64,000 nt of DNA from Mycobacterium sp. E3251 (GTDB lineage Bacteria > Actinomycetota > Actinomycetes > Mycobacteriales > Mycobacteriaceae): contig NZ_LZJF01000174.1 of the NCBI RefSeq assembly GCF_001666835.1, forward strand, positions 1-64,000. Direction: 5' to 3'. The notes beneath the pieces are model-generated. The model made no database searches and had not been told where the DNA came from. It was given only the letters and a program-made list of their open reading frames with translations. Each line of letters opens with the position of its first letter. Position 1 is the stretch's first letter. Of the stretch, positions 22,201 through 28,056 are shown piece by piece. Made by a program: the position numbers and the translations under genes.

Positions 22201-22741
22201 GAAGTCGAAATCGGCTCTGCTGCAACGCCTCGAAGGGCTGCCCGAGGACGAGCAACAAGCGGTTCTGCTGGACTTGGTGCGTGCCAACATCGCCACCGTG
22301 CTCGGCAACTCCAGCCCCGAGTCCATCGATCCGGACCGCGCATTCCAGGAGCTGGGCTTCGACTCGCTGACCGCGGTGGAGATGCGCAACCGGCTCAAGT
22401 CGGCTACCGGGCTCGCCCTGTCGCCCACGCTGATCTTCGACTATCCCAACTCCGCCGCGCTGGCCGGTTACATGCATCGAGAACTCGTCGGTGCGGCCGA
22501 TCAACAGAGTCCTGCCGCCGCTCCCGGGGAAGCCGAAATCCAGCGCGCCGTGGGATCGATCCCGGTCAAGCGCCTGCGGCAGGCCGGCGTGCTGGAGCTG
22601 TTGCTCGCGTTGGCGAATGAGGCCGACGGCGGTCGAGGCGACGGACAGTCGCCGGCGGTCCCGGTGACCTCGGAGAAGGACATCGCGGACATGGATCTCG
22701 AGGATCTGGTCAACGCGGCGTTGATGGACGACGACGAGTAG
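10256..22741 (+). CDS. pks12: Bimodular type I polyketide synthase Pks12 (mycoketide synthase)
   Basis: A 4,161-residue synthase with two complete reducing modules. It builds the saturated, methyl-branched mycoketide chain of mannosyl-phosphomycoketide (MPM), a CD1c-presented antigen; the family work shows repeated use of the protein through its end docking regions. The order is N-terminal coiled-coil linker (1-32), KS1 (Cys203, His338, His376), AT1 (Ser647 in GHSQG; YASH 747-750, methylmalonyl type), DH1 (His953), ER1 (about 1400-1670), KR1 (Tyr1833) and ACP1 (Ser2003). Module 2 follows with KS2 (Cys2231), AT2 (Ser2673 in GHSIG; HAFH 2770-2773, malonyl type), DH2 (His2973), ER2, KR2 (Tyr3865), ACP2 (Ser4037) and an acidic C-terminal docking tail. 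Both KRs have the LDD motif (B type). No domain looks inactive. The ATG at 10256 matches the MVDQLQHATE start of the M. tuberculosis protein. Confidence 0.97.
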   Translation: MVDQLQHATEALRKALVQVERLKRTNRALLERSSEPIAIVGMSCRFPGGVETPEDLWQMVADGRDVITEFPNDRGWDLASLYDPDPDARHKTYARTGGFVDGVADFDAAFFGIAPSEALAMDPQHRMLLELSWEALERGGIDPSGLRGSATGVFAGLIVQGYGMLAEEIEGYRLTGMTSSVASGRVSYVLGLEGPAVSVDTACSSSLVALHMAVQSLRSGECDLALAGGATVNATPTVFVEFSRHRGLAPDGRSKAYAGAADGVGWSEGGAMLVVERLSDARRLGHPVLALVRGSAVNQDGASNGLTAPNGPSQQRVVRAALANAGLSAADVDVVEGHGTGTTLGDPIEAQALLATYGQERSEPLWLGSIKSNMGHTQAAAGVAGVIKMVQAMRHEILPATLHVDVPSPHVDWSAGAVSLLTEAQPWPANRHVQRAGVSSFGISGTNAHVVIEAVPAPEPPAERPRPAAVPWVVSAKSLPALRSQAARLAGHLRGHGELDLADVAWTLAGRATFEHRAVVVGGDRDRLLAGLDELAGDDPTGTVIQGSALPAGKNVFVFPGQGSQWLGMGVELLETAPVFAQQLDACAEAFAEFVDWSLIDVLRGVPGAPGMDRVDVVQPVLFAVMVSLAELWKSVGVNPDAVIGHSQGEIAAAYVAGALSLRDAARVVTLRSKLLRSLAHSGGMLSIACSTERARELLAPYGNRVSIAAVNGPSAVVVSGEVAALDELVGFCADLELRTRRIDVDYASHSVEVEAIRDELAEALAGIEPTSSRIAFFSTVTGSRLDTAGLDAAYWYRNIRQTVQFDQAVRAACEHGYRTFIESSPHPALIAGIEGTCDDCGDPEAIVVPTLGRDDGGLTRFLTSAAAAFVAGVNVKWRGVLSGSGFVELPTYAFDRRRFWLSGEGVGADAAGLGLGTSEHALLSAVVELPASDGVLLTGRLSPSLQGWLADHAVSGAAVFPGAGFVELAIRAGDEVGCSVVDELTLQAPLMLPASSSVALQVVVGPDDSGRRAVSVFSRADAGSGWICHADGVLSSRSIEPGADLSVWPPEGAVAVDVADGYDRLAAHGYGYGPAFRGLTATWIRGDEVFAEVRLPDAAGGVGGFGVHPALLDAAMHAVIMAQQAAGQPVDVMLPFSWQDVSLHAAGATAVRARIAPTTRGAQSGGGTSISIELADGLGLPVLSVGAMVARPVSERQLRAAVSSSGPERLFELAWSPATAPATANPAPSYEILESVPTEQDPVSATYERTHQALTAVQSWLTERDTGVLVVSTHGAVGLAGEDVTDLPGAAVWGLVRSAQTEHPGRIVLVDSDVPLDDQAIASALAAGEPQVLLRNGQVHTARVRPSRAVDDLLVSPGDGPWRLGISSAGTFENLRLEPVPNAGAPLEPGQVRVALRAIAANFRDIMITLGMFTHDALLGGEGAGVVVEVGPGVTEFAVGDSVYGFFPDGSGTLVPGDVRLLQPMPADWSYAEAAAISAVFTTAYMAFVHLADVKPGQRVLVHAAAGGVGMAAVQLGRYLGLEIFATASRGKWDTLRAMGFDDDHISDSRSLEFEDKFRAVTGGRGFDVVLDSLAGDFVDASLRLVAPGGVFLEMGKTDIRDPGVIAQEYPGVRYRAFDLFEPGRPRMHQWMIELAGMFDAGVLRPLPVTTFDIRRARAALRYLSQARHVGKVVMTMPDAWASGTVLITGGTGMAGSTLARHLVTEHGVRNLVLLSRSGPDAPGSAELIVELEEAGARVRAVACDAADREALAAVIADIPASHPLTGVIHAAGVLDDAVVTSLTPERVDAVLRAKVDAAWNLHELTRDLDLSVFVMFSSMAGLVGSSGQGNYAAANSFLDALAAHRRALGLPAISLGWGLWDQASAMTGGLGAADLARLGRDGILALSSDEAMELFDTALVVDETFLAPARIDLNALRAHATAVPPMFADLVNAPARRQVDDSLAAAKSKSALAHRLHGLPEPEQHAVLLDLVRSHIATVLGNTTPEAIDPDKAFQDLGFDSLTAVEMRNRLKTATGLALSPTLIFDYPTPNGLAGYIRSELAGVPQEITPGPVVRAVGDDPIVIVGMSCRYPGGVNSPDDLWQMLIERRDVLSEFPADRGWDLAGIYSPDPDVPGTCYTRTGGFVDGVADFDPAFFGIAPSEALAMDPQQRMFLELSWEALERAGIEPGALRGSATGMFAGVYTQGYGMGAAPAAEGFRLTGQSSSVASGRVSYVLGLEGPAVSVDTACSSSLVALHMAAQSLRSGECDLALAGGVTVNATPDIFVEFSRMRGLSADGRCKAYAGAADGTGFSEGGGMLVLERLSDAERLGHPVLAMVRGSAINQDGASNGLTAPNGPSQQRVVRAALANAGLSAAEVDVVEGHGTGTTLGDPIEAQALLATYGQDRAEPLLLGSIKSNMGHTQAAAGVAGVIKMVLAMRHDLVPATLHVDEPSPHVDWSMGSVALLTEPQPWKANGPRRAGVSSFGISGTNAHVIIESAPVGSAPVVERATPPVVPWVVSAKSLSSLGSQAERLAEHVRQRGDLDASDVAWSLAGRSNFEHRAVVVGGDRERLLAGLDELAAGELGSVVQGTATPGGKTVFVFPGQGAQMLGMGMGLHNAYPVFAEAFNTVVAELDRHLLRPLREVIWGHDEKLLNTTEFAQPALFAVEVALFRLLESWGVHPDFVLGHSIGELSAAHVAGVLSLENAAVLVAARGRFMQALPEGGAMFAVQATEDEVRPLLVPGVGIAAVNGPMSVVISGVEDQVSAIADRLRADGRRVHQLAVSHAFHSPLMDPMVDEFGTVAAGLAVGSPTIPIVSNLTGQLAADDFASATYWKRHIREAVRFADSVRFVHSAGANRFLEVGPSSGLTASIEESLPDAPVCTMSALRKDRPELVALTTAVAQGFVAGMDVDWRRAVGKANLVELPTYAFERRRFWLSGDGTTVDAAGLGLAPGEHALLGAVVELPASGGVVLTGRLSPGTQGWLADHAVGGVVLFPGAGFVELAIRAGDEVGCGVVDELNLAAPLVLPGSGSVAVQVVVGGADESGARAVSVFSRADSGSGWSLHAEGVLRAGEVQPSADLSVWPPVGATAVDVGDGYERLAERGYGYGPAFRGLTSMWRRGDEVFAEVTLPADAGVSGAGFGVHPVMLDAALHAVILTSDGDELPEGSMLVPFSWQQISLHAAGATAVRARIVPVSDSAVSIELADGLGLPVLSVASMVARPVTDQQLLAAVSSSGPDRLFEVIWSAQRSTSVQPVAVSVWGATESDDRTTQPAAVVFESAPVVDDVVADVYAATRAVLPVLQSWLAREGSGTLVVATRGAMALPGEDVTDLAGAAVWGLVRSAQTEHPGRIALIDTDAQLDDESVGAALSVGEPQVLLRGGAVYTARVHGSRAVGGLLVPPADGPWRLGMSSYGTFENLRLERIPDADAPLEPGQVRVALSALAANFRDVMIALGLYPDPDAVMGIEASGVVIEAGSETGRFAVGDRVMGLFPDGTGTIARTDERLLAKMPAGWSPTAAATTTVVFATAFYALVDLAAAKRGQRVLVHAAAGGVGMAAVQLARHLGLEVFATASRGKWDTLRAMGFDEDHISDSRSLDFEDKFRTVTGGRGMDLVLDSLSGDFVDASLRLVAPGGVFLEMGKTDMREPEAVAQEHPGVRYRAFDLFEAGPDRIARILDELVALFGDDVLRPLPVTRFDVRRAPAALRYLSQARHVGKVVMTMPDAWAAGTVLITGATGMAGSALARHVVTRHDARNLVLVSRRGLDAPGAAELVTELSAAGAQVQVVACDAADREALAKVIADIPVQRPLSGVIHAAGVLDDAVISSLTPERVEAVLRAKVDAAWNLHELTRDLDVSAFVMFSSMAGLAGASGQANYAAANSFLDGLAVHRRMHGLPAMSLAWGLWDQASAMTGALGAADRARFGRDGIVAMSSDEALELMDTALIVDEPFLLPAHIDLAALRVKFDGGTLPPMFVDLINAPTRRQVDDSLAAAKSKSALLQRLEGLPEDEQQAVLLDLVRANIATVLGNSSPESIDPDRAFQELGFDSLTAVEMRNRLKSATGLALSPTLIFDYPNSAALAGYMHRELVGAADQQSPAAAPGEAEIQRAVGSIPVKRLRQAGVLELLLALANEADGGRGDGQSPAVPVTSEKDIADMDLEDLVNAALMDDDE

Positions 22742-22766
22742 CTATGAACTTGCGCAGGGCCAGTCA

Positions 22767-25358
22767 GTGAGAATCGCCATCACCGGGGCCAGCGGTGCGC
22801 TGGGCCGCGGCTTGACCTCCCGCTTACTCAGCCAGGGCCACGACGTCATCGGCATCGCCCGCCATCGGCCCGAAAGCTGGCCCAGTGCGGCCGAATTCAT
22901 CGCGGGCGACATCCGGGACGCCGATGCGGTCAACCGCGCGGTCGCCGGCGCAGACGTCGTTGCACACTGCGCGTGGGCGAACAGCCCGGGTCCCGACGCC
23001 CGGATCGCCCACCAGGTCAACATCGGGGGAACCGGTAACGTTCTGCAGGCGATGGCCGAAACCGGGTCCAGGAGGATCGTTTTCGCGTCGTCGCCGCATG
23101 TTTACGGCGGCGGAGATGCACCGAGGACCGAGCACGATGCGAGAAGGCCGGACAGCGCCGAAGGCCGATACAAGGCGCGGGCCGAGCAGATGGTCGAGGG
23201 GTCGGGGCTGGAATGGGTCGCGGTCCGCTCGGCGCTGATCGTCGGCCGAAACGTCGATAACTGGGTACGCCGGCTGCTGGCATTGCCGGTATTCCCCGAC
23301 GGGTCGGCCGACCGGCTCATGCAGATGGTCCACCTCGAGGATGCCCTTAGGCTGTTCAACCGGGCGATCGTGGATACCGAAATCGGAAGTGGTCCCGTCA
23401 ATCTCGCGGCCCCGGGCGAGCTGACCTTCCGGCGCCTCGCCGCGGTGCTTGGACGCCCGGTCCTGCGGTTGGGAGTTGAACTGGCCGAGCTGCAGCTGGT
23501 GCACAGCGCCGCGTTCATGGACACCGCGCGGCTGCGCGAGCAGTGGGGATTCCGCCCGGCGTGGAACTCCGGTGAATGTGTCGAGGATTTGGCGGTCGCG
23601 GTGCGGGGCCGGGTCACGCTGGGCAGCCGCGTCGTGTCGCTGCCCTGGCGGATGGCCAACATCGTTGACCTTCCTTCCGTTGACACGCCGACCGATGACG
23701 GGGTGAAACCCAATTGGGCTGGCCCAGCAGGCGATAACGGGGAATTCGATACCCCGATCGACCCGCGCTTTCCGACTTTTCTGGCCACCAATCTGTCCGA
23801 GGCGCTGCCCGGCCCGTTCTCGCCGGCGTCGGCGTCGGCGACCGTGCGCGGGCTGCGCGCGGGCGGGGTGGCCATCGCCGAGCGGCTGCGGCCCGGCGGC
23901 ATCGTCCAGCGTGAAATCGCCACGCGGACCGTCGCCGTGTTCGCCCACCGGCTTTACGGGGCCATCACCTCCGCGCATTTCATGGCCGAGACCGTCCCGT
24001 TTGCCAAGCCCGCGATGATCGTGAGCAACAGCGGGTTCTTCGGACCCAGCATGGCGTCGCTGCCGATCTTCGGTGCGGAACGTCCACGCAACGAGACCGG
24101 CCGCGTTCGAAAGCAGTTGCGGACCCTGCGCAACATCGGGGTGTTCGGGGTCAACCTCGTCGGCCTGTCCGCCGGCTCGTCCAGGGACACTTACGAGTTC
24201 GTCGCCGATGTCGATCGCCTGGAGCGGTTGGCCGACGACGTCGCCCGGTTGGACGACCGTCGACTGCTGAGCCTCATCTCGTTGGCGCGCGATGATGTGG
24301 TGCACGGCTGGGTGCTGGCCTCGGCGTCGTTCATGCTGTGCGCCGCTTTCAATGTCCTGCTGCGCGGCCTGTGTGGGCGGGACACCGCCGCGCCAGCGGG
24401 ACCGGAATTAGTCAGTGCGCGTCCGGTCGAGGCAATGCAGCGGTTGGTGGTTGCCGCGCAACGCGACCCGAAAGTGACGGCGCTGCTGGCCGAACCGGGG
24501 GAGCGGCTCGGCAAGTTGGCCGTCGAGGCGCCGGAGTTTCACGCCGCCGTATTGGCGGAGCTGGCTCTGATCGGTCATCGTGGTCCGGCCGAACTCGAGA
24601 TGCTGTCGATCAGCTACGCCGATGATCCCGAGCTGCTCGTCCGAATGGTGACCAGAGCGATGAGTGTCGCTGCACCGCCCCAGCCGCAGCCGCCCCGGAT
24701 TCCTTTGCACGCCAAACCGATTGCGCAGCTGGCAGCGCGCCAGCTCCGTGACCGCGAGGTCCGCCGCGACAAAGTGGTTCGGGCCAACTGGGTTTTGCGC
24801 ACTCTCATGCGCGAGTACGGGCGCAGGTTGGTCGATGCGGGAACCTTCGACACCGCCGACGATGTCTTTTATCTGCTCGTCGACGAGCTCGACGCGCTGC
24901 CGGCGGATGTCGGTGCGCTGGTGGCCCGGCGCCGTGCCGAACAACGCCGACTGGCCGCCGTGGTTCCGCCGACGGTGTTCAGCGGTAGCTGGCAACCGAT
25001 TACGACAACGTCGGCGGCGCTCACCAGCGGGGAGACCCTGCACGGGGTTGGTGTCTGCGGCGGCAGGGTGCGCGGCCGTGTTCGGATCGTGCGGCCCGAA
25101 ACGATCGACGACCTACAGCCCGGCGAAATCCTCGTCGCGGAGGTGACCGACGTCGGCTACACCGCCGCATTCTGTTACGCCGCGGCCGTGGTGACCGAGT
25201 TGGGTGGTCCGATGTCGCACGCGGCGGTGGTGGCCCGCGAGTTCGGATTCCCGTGTGTGGTGGACGTTGCGGGCGCCACCAAGACTTTGCCGCCGGGCGC
25301 GCTTGTCGAGGTCGACGGCACGACCGGCGAAATACAAGTGCTCGAAGTGACCACCTAG
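22767..25358 (+). CDS. Epimerase/dehydratase fused to a PEP-utiliser mobile domain, Rv2047c-like
   Basis: An 863-residue two-part protein, GTG start at 22767, 25 bases after pks12. Residues 1-300 form an NAD(P)-binding extended SDR/epimerase (MRIAITGASGALGRGL, then HCAW; SSPHVYGGGD, with the usual YxxxK active site not evident). The central part (about 330-720) resembles the helical region of PEP-synthase-like proteins, and the last 80 residues are a PEP-utiliser mobile (phosphohistidine) domain with TELGGPMSHAAVVAREFGFP, His being the phosphate carrier. There is no ATP-grasp nucleotide-binding domain, so a complete phosphotransfer cycle is not encoded here. It matches Rv2047c, which lies next to pks12 in M. 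tuberculosis; a role in mycoketide phosphorylation is conceivable but only inferred. Confidence 0.88.
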   Translation: MRIAITGASGALGRGLTSRLLSQGHDVIGIARHRPESWPSAAEFIAGDIRDADAVNRAVAGADVVAHCAWANSPGPDARIAHQVNIGGTGNVLQAMAETGSRRIVFASSPHVYGGGDAPRTEHDARRPDSAEGRYKARAEQMVEGSGLEWVAVRSALIVGRNVDNWVRRLLALPVFPDGSADRLMQMVHLEDALRLFNRAIVDTEIGSGPVNLAAPGELTFRRLAAVLGRPVLRLGVELAELQLVHSAAFMDTARLREQWGFRPAWNSGECVEDLAVAVRGRVTLGSRVVSLPWRMANIVDLPSVDTPTDDGVKPNWAGPAGDNGEFDTPIDPRFPTFLATNLSEALPGPFSPASASATVRGLRAGGVAIAERLRPGGIVQREIATRTVAVFAHRLYGAITSAHFMAETVPFAKPAMIVSNSGFFGPSMASLPIFGAERPRNETGRVRKQLRTLRNIGVFGVNLVGLSAGSSRDTYEFVADVDRLERLADDVARLDDRRLLSLISLARDDVVHGWVLASASFMLCAAFNVLLRGLCGRDTAAPAGPELVSARPVEAMQRLVVAAQRDPKVTALLAEPGERLGKLAVEAPEFHAAVLAELALIGHRGPAELEMLSISYADDPELLVRMVTRAMSVAAPPQPQPPRIPLHAKPIAQLAARQLRDREVRRDKVVRANWVLRTLMREYGRRLVDAGTFDTADDVFYLLVDELDALPADVGALVARRRAEQRRLAAVVPPTVFSGSWQPITTTSAALTSGETLHGVGVCGGRVRGRVRIVRPETIDDLQPGEILVAEVTDVGYTAAFCYAAAVVTELGGPMSHAAVVAREFGFPCVVDVAGATKTLPPGALVEVDGTTGEIQVLEVTT

Positions 25359-25396
25359 AAGGCTGGGTCTTGCTGGCGCACCAGCAATGGTCTACG

Positions 25397-26695
25397 TCAG
25401 GCGGGGGTGAGGCGGATCGGCAAGCGGGTGGGTCCGCGTAGCGAGCTGTGGCTCGACCACCGCGTCGGACCCGCGGGAGTGATTCGGGCGACGCGGGTGA
25501 CGAGTTGCCGCAGTATTGCTTGGGCTTCCATGCGGGCCAGCGGTGCCCCGAGGCACATGTGTGGGCCGTACCCGAAGGCGACGTGCATCCGCGGATTGCG
25601 GTCGGCGCGGTACTCATCGGGATCGTCGAACGCGGCCGGGTCACGATTGGCCGCGCCGAAGGACAGCAGCACACGCGATCCGGTGGGGATGGTGACGTCG
25701 CCGATTCGGTAGTCGGCCCGGGTGTAGCGGTAAAGGTTCTGGATGGGTGTGGTGAAGCGGAGCTGCTCTTCGACGGCGAGGGGGATGAGGTCGGGGTTGG
25801 CGCGGATCAGGTCGTACTGCTCGGGCCGGCGGGCCAGGGTGTCGAACATGCCGCCGAGCAGGTTGGTGGTGGTCTCGTTGCCGGCGATCAGCAGGTGGAT
25901 GGCGATGAGCAGAAGCTGACTGTCGGTGAGGGTGCCGTCGGTGTTGTGCTCGATGAGCCGGCCGAGCACGGTGCTGGATCCCTTGAGTCCACCCGCGGCG
26001 AATTGGCTCGTGAAATAACGCTGTAAAGCCACCATGGCTGACATCGACTTGGCCGCGCCGACGACACCGGAGAGCGTGGGCTTGAGCTCCATGACTCCCA
26101 CGGCGCGTTCGGACCAACGACGAAAGTCGGCGACGTCGGTCTCGGGTACGCCCAGGATCTGGGCGATCAAGCGTATTGGCATCGGTATGGCCAAGCGCTG
26201 CACGACATCGCATCCGGGGTCGTTCAGCACGTCGGTGACCAGTTCGGTGGCCAGCTTCTCGGTCATCTCCTGCCAGGACTTCATGGCGCCTGTGCTGAAT
26301 CCGGGCTGGACTTGCTTACGCAGTCGGGTGTGTTCCTCGCCGTCGGTGAGCACCGCCAATGAGCCGGACATCCGCAGGCGCGTGACCCCTTGGGTGCTGG
26401 TGACCTTGTCGGTGTCGCGCAACGCCGCCCGAACGTCGTCAAGGCAGTTGAGGACGAAGGTGGCCCGCCTGGGGTTGTAGTGCACGCGGCCGCTTCGGTG
26501 CAGGGCGCGGTACGCGTCGTACGGGTCCGCGGCGGTGGCAGGGTCCTGCGGGTCGTAATCGGTGTTGATCGCGCCGGTCCAACCGTTGTAGCCGCGTCGG
26601 CGGGTCCGGACGGCGGCGGCGACATTCATCCGCACGACGTCGGCGACTGGCCTTAGGGTTTCGGTCGCCTTCTGGGCGGTCTGGCTGAGCGACAC
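25397..26695 (-). CDS. Cytochrome P450 (first of two in the island)
   Basis: A haem-thiolate monooxygenase of about 432 residues. The I-helix motif LLIAGNETTTNLL, the K-helix ExxR (EEQLRF), and the haem-binding loop FGYGPHMCLGAPLAR with the Cys ligand are all intact. The substrate and CYP family are not assigned. The GTG at 26695 is preferred because AGGGTAGGA lies just upstream; longer open frame exists but reads through the preceding gene. It is last in a minus-strand unit SDR - DoxX-like - P450; the gap to the DoxX-like gene is only eight bases. The palindrome upstream of the SDR and the divergent TetR suggest repressor control of all three genes. Confidence 0.93.
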   Translation of the reverse strand: MSLSQTAQKATETLRPVADVVRMNVAAAVRTRRRGYNGWTGAINTDYDPQDPATAADPYDAYRALHRSGRVHYNPRRATFVLNCLDDVRAALRDTDKVTSTQGVTRLRMSGSLAVLTDGEEHTRLRKQVQPGFSTGAMKSWQEMTEKLATELVTDVLNDPGCDVVQRLAIPMPIRLIAQILGVPETDVADFRRWSERAVGVMELKPTLSGVVGAAKSMSAMVALQRYFTSQFAAGGLKGSSTVLGRLIEHNTDGTLTDSQLLLIAIHLLIAGNETTTNLLGGMFDTLARRPEQYDLIRANPDLIPLAVEEQLRFTTPIQNLYRYTRADYRIGDVTIPTGSRVLLSFGAANRDPAAFDDPDEYRADRNPRMHVAFGYGPHMCLGAPLARMEAQAILRQLVTRVARITPAGPTRWSSHSSLRGPTRLPIRLTPA

Positions 26696-26703
26696 CGTTG
26701 TTC

Positions 26704-27024
26704 CTACCCTGACCTCTGAACTGCGCGACCGTCGCCGCGTCGCGTGCGGAGTTGGGTGTAAAGGATGCTGATCGTCAAGTAGGCGATGTAGCACGCGGAC
26801 AAGAAGGCCGTTGGTCGACGCGTTCGCTCGCGCAGCATCAGGACGCCGAGCGCCGTTTCGATCGCGCCGTTGACGTAGGTGAAAGTGCGTGCGTGGTTGG
26901 GGAAACCGAGGCGATTGAAGGGATCGAAGATCCGCGGAACGAGGAAGTGCGCCACGCCGATTGAGCTGGTCAGTAGACCGAGCGCTCGACGTGCGGGTTC
27001 GCCGCGAGTGTCGTTGTCCGTCAT
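26704..27024 (-). CDS. Small DoxX-like membrane protein
   Basis: A 106-residue protein with hydrophobic segments near residues 14-30 (LGLLTSSIGVAHFLVP), 47-64 (TFTYVNGAIETALGVLML) and 70-90 (PTAFLSACYIAYLTISILY), resembling short DoxX/DUF4267-type proteins. It begins at the ATG at 27024 behind AAGGAGGA. The longer open frame upstream is basic and low in structure and overlaps the SDR gene. It lies between the SDR and the P450 in one unit (32 and 8 base gaps). Such proteins often sit beside redox enzymes, but a biochemical role is not known. Confidence 0.72.
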   Translation of the reverse strand: MTDNDTRGEPARRALGLLTSSIGVAHFLVPRIFDPFNRLGFPNHARTFTYVNGAIETALGVLMLRERTRRPTAFLSACYIAYLTISILYTQLRTRRGDGRAVQRSG

Positions 27025-27056
27025 CGCGATGTCGTCCTCCTTCGGGAAACGCGGGG

Positions 27057-27902
27057 CTAGGCGTTGCGTGCTGCTAGCGGCAGCATGTTTTTGAGCGTGA
27101 ACGCCGCCAGAACGCCGCCGTCGCAGGCGATGTCCACACCGGTGAGGTAGCCGGCTTTGGTCGAAGCGCAAAAAGCCAGCACTTCGGCGACTTCCTCGGG
27201 CTTTCCAAAGCGCTTCAACGCGGCCAGTTTCACCATCGCGCCCGATCCGGCTTGCTCCTCCAACCTGCCCATCTCGGTGTCGATGCTGCCTGGAGACACC
27301 GAGACGATGCGGGCACCGCGGCTGCCGAATCGGGCCGCTTGAGATGCGCAGTACCACGTCACGAAGTTCTTGCTGATGGAGTACGCCAAACCGGGGCGTA
27401 CTCCGGTCGGGACGATGTTGCAGGCTGAGGTCACCTTCGCCATGAAGCGGTCCTCGTTGCGCAGCGCGTCCTTGAACCGTCGCTTGGGGATGAACAACCG
27501 GGGGAACACGTGCGCGGCCATGGACGCGACATTGACGATCGCGAACCCCTCACGCGCCAGCGGGAGGAACGCCTCGTTGACATGGACCGTGCCCAACGCG
27601 TTGATGCGCAGGATGCGCTCGGCGTCGCCCATGCTGGGACTGACACCCGCCGTGTGGATCACCGAGGTCACCGAGCCCAACGACGTCGAGGTGGCGATCA
27701 GCTCTGCGACCGAGGAGCGGTTGGTTACGTCGCACTCGACTGTCACGCAGTCGATGCCGAGGCGCTGTAATTCGGCTGACGCCACCTCCAGCCGGCTCGG
27801 GCTGACGTCGCTGACGAGGACCAGCCGGTCTTGCCCGACGATCTTGGCCGTGGCCATTCCCATTCCACCCGCGCCTCCGGTGATGACGCACAGCTCACGC
27901 AT
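27057..27902 (-). CDS. Short-chain dehydrogenase/reductase
   Basis: A classical SDR of 281 residues: nucleotide-binding glycine motif ITGGAGGMGMATA at residues 7-19, acidic DVT after beta-3, the NxxG-type segment HTAGVSP, catalytic Ser in NVASMAA and catalytic Tyr/Lys in YSISK. An insertion between Ser and Tyr (PRLFIPKRRFKDALRNEDRF) is longer than usual and may shape a hydrophobic substrate pocket, as in steroid or terpenoid alcohol dehydrogenases. A good ribosome-binding site (GAAGGTGG) precedes ATG 27902. It is first in the SDR - DoxX-like - P450 unit and divergent from a TetR gene 154 bases away. Confidence 0.9.
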   Translation of the reverse strand: MRELCVITGGAGGMGMATAKIVGQDRLVLVSDVSPSRLEVASAELQRLGIDCVTVECDVTNRSSVAELIATSTSLGSVTSVIHTAGVSPSMGDAERILRINALGTVHVNEAFLPLAREGFAIVNVASMAAHVFPRLFIPKRRFKDALRNEDRFMAKVTSACNIVPTGVRPGLAYSISKNFVTWYCASQAARFGSRGARIVSVSPGSIDTEMGRLEEQAGSGAMVKLAALKRFGKPEEVAEVLAFCASTKAGYLTGVDIACDGGVLAAFTLKNMLPLAARNA

Positions 27903-27971
27903 GTATCCACCTTCACCACCAGACGCCGTGCTCCGCGTTCGCGCGTCGCGCGCCGGTCCACAGGGCCAATT

Positions 27972-27990
27972 ACGAGAAATATTTTCTCGT
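27972..27990. promoter_or_regulatory. Perfect palindrome, likely operator of the adjacent TetR
   Basis: ACGAGAAATATTTTCTCGT is an inverted repeat with 8-bp arms and a 3-bp centre, placed in the 154-base gap between the divergent SDR (27902) and TetR (28057) genes. It is much more AT-rich than its surroundings. Size, symmetry and place fit a TetR-family operator controlling both directions; binding is inferred. Confidence 0.7.
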
Positions 27991-28056
27991 TAATCGTGAC
28001 ACACTTCGGCACCGTTGCCTAGACGCGACGTCGAGCCATTGCTCTAGGTTCTGTAT

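Noticed and set aside
22824..24305. 493-codon antisense open frame in the Rv2047c-like gene
   Set aside because: Shadow of a clearly recognised plus-strand gene; no family resemblance.
26696..26794. Longer start for the first P450 at 26794
   Set aside because: The extra residues are basic and unlike P450 N-termini and overlap the DoxX-like gene; GTG 26695 has a ribosome-binding site.
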